From Lachnospiraceae bacterium UBA4316 (GTDB lineage: Bacteria > Bacillota > Clostridia > Lachnospirales > Lachnospiraceae), in assembly GCA_002394535.1 (NCBI GenBank), contig DGUG01000235.1:1-6274 (forward strand): a stretch of 6,274 nt of DNA, written 5' to 3'. Below the pieces are notes generated by a model, which saw only the letters and a program-made list of their open reading frames with translations, did not search any database and was not told the DNA's origin. This document shows positions 6,157 to 6,274 of this stretch, piece by piece. Position numbers and translations under genes: made by a program. Position 1 is the first letter of the stretch; every line of letters starts with the position of its first letter.

Positions 6157-6274
6157 ATGAAACCGATATACGGTAAGATCGCTAAAAATTCAATATTGAC
6201 CATACTTACGGCAGGTTTTGTTCTTGCAACTTCCGGCAAATATGTATACGCCTTTTCGGGGGACAACGTATTTG
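6157..6274 (+). CDS. N-terminus of a secreted or surface protein (cut by window end)
   Basis: The frame is open from the ATG at 6157 to the window edge (39 codons). The sequence has a signal peptide: lysines in the first ten residues (MKPIYGKIAK), a hydrophobic core (SILTILTAGFVLATSG), and a likely signal peptidase I site after VYA (residue 32). There is no lipobox cysteine. An alternative GTG start in frame at 6145 would lie four bases after AGGA (6137-6140) and add four residues (MSIE). The ATG has no well-placed site of its own, so the start is uncertain. The mature protein lies outside the window and cannot be identified. Confidence 0.6.
   Translation, partial: MKPIYGKIAKNSILTILTAGFVLATSGKYVYAFSGDNVF

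Noticed and set aside
1..6274. Mobile element, phage, toxin-antitoxin or CRISPR content
   Set aside because: I see no transposase, integrase or terminal repeats, no spaced direct repeats of CRISPR size, and no antitoxin-like DNA-binding protein. The genes are ordinary chromosomal types.

Overview
The window looks like a stretch of Gram-positive, Clostridia-type chromosome, most probably a Lachnospiraceae relative. That placement is an inference from protein flavour (YfhO C-terminus, Na/Pi cotransporter-PhoU fusion, DUF5662-like protein, tiny single-pass membrane protein), slightly AT-rich composition and AGGAGG-type ribosome binding sites. No marker gene fixes the genus. Coding density is very high. 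There are no rRNA or tRNA genes, CRISPR arrays, insertion sequences or other mobile-element signatures.

Left part (1-2083): two convergent genes overlap tail to tail by 17 bases. The + strand carries the last ~282 codons of a YfhO-family multi-pass membrane protein, a family linked to sugar decoration of cell-envelope polymers. The - strand carries a 416-residue PlsC-type acyltransferase with an internal zinc ribbon and an unrecognised C-terminal domain. Both point to envelope or lipid metabolism.

Divergent intergenic region (2084-2243): it contains five imperfect 9-base A-tract repeats, then an inverted repeat, then an extended -10 promoter. This arrangement precedes the next operon and is the clearest regulatory-looking structure in the window.

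Middle (2244-5312): a compact + strand operon. It holds a Na+/phosphate cotransporter fused to a PhoU-like domain, a DUF5662-like protein whose start overlaps the transporter's stop by 8 bases, and endonuclease III (nth) 8 bases further on. Phosphate uptake and base excision repair have no obvious functional link, so the grouping may be only co-transcription.

Right part (5197-6274): a - strand gene for an N-terminally anchored protein with TPR-like helices converges on nth and overlaps it by 116 bases, antisense to the codons for the nth iron-sulfur cluster. Divergent from it, after an 84-base gap, are a 35-codon single-pass membrane protein and the start of a secreted protein cut off by the window edge. 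No complete, obviously novel defence or mobile system is visible. The points most worth a second look are the repeat-rich promoter region, the long antisense overlap at nth, the small membrane protein, and the DUF5662-like and acyltransferase architectures.
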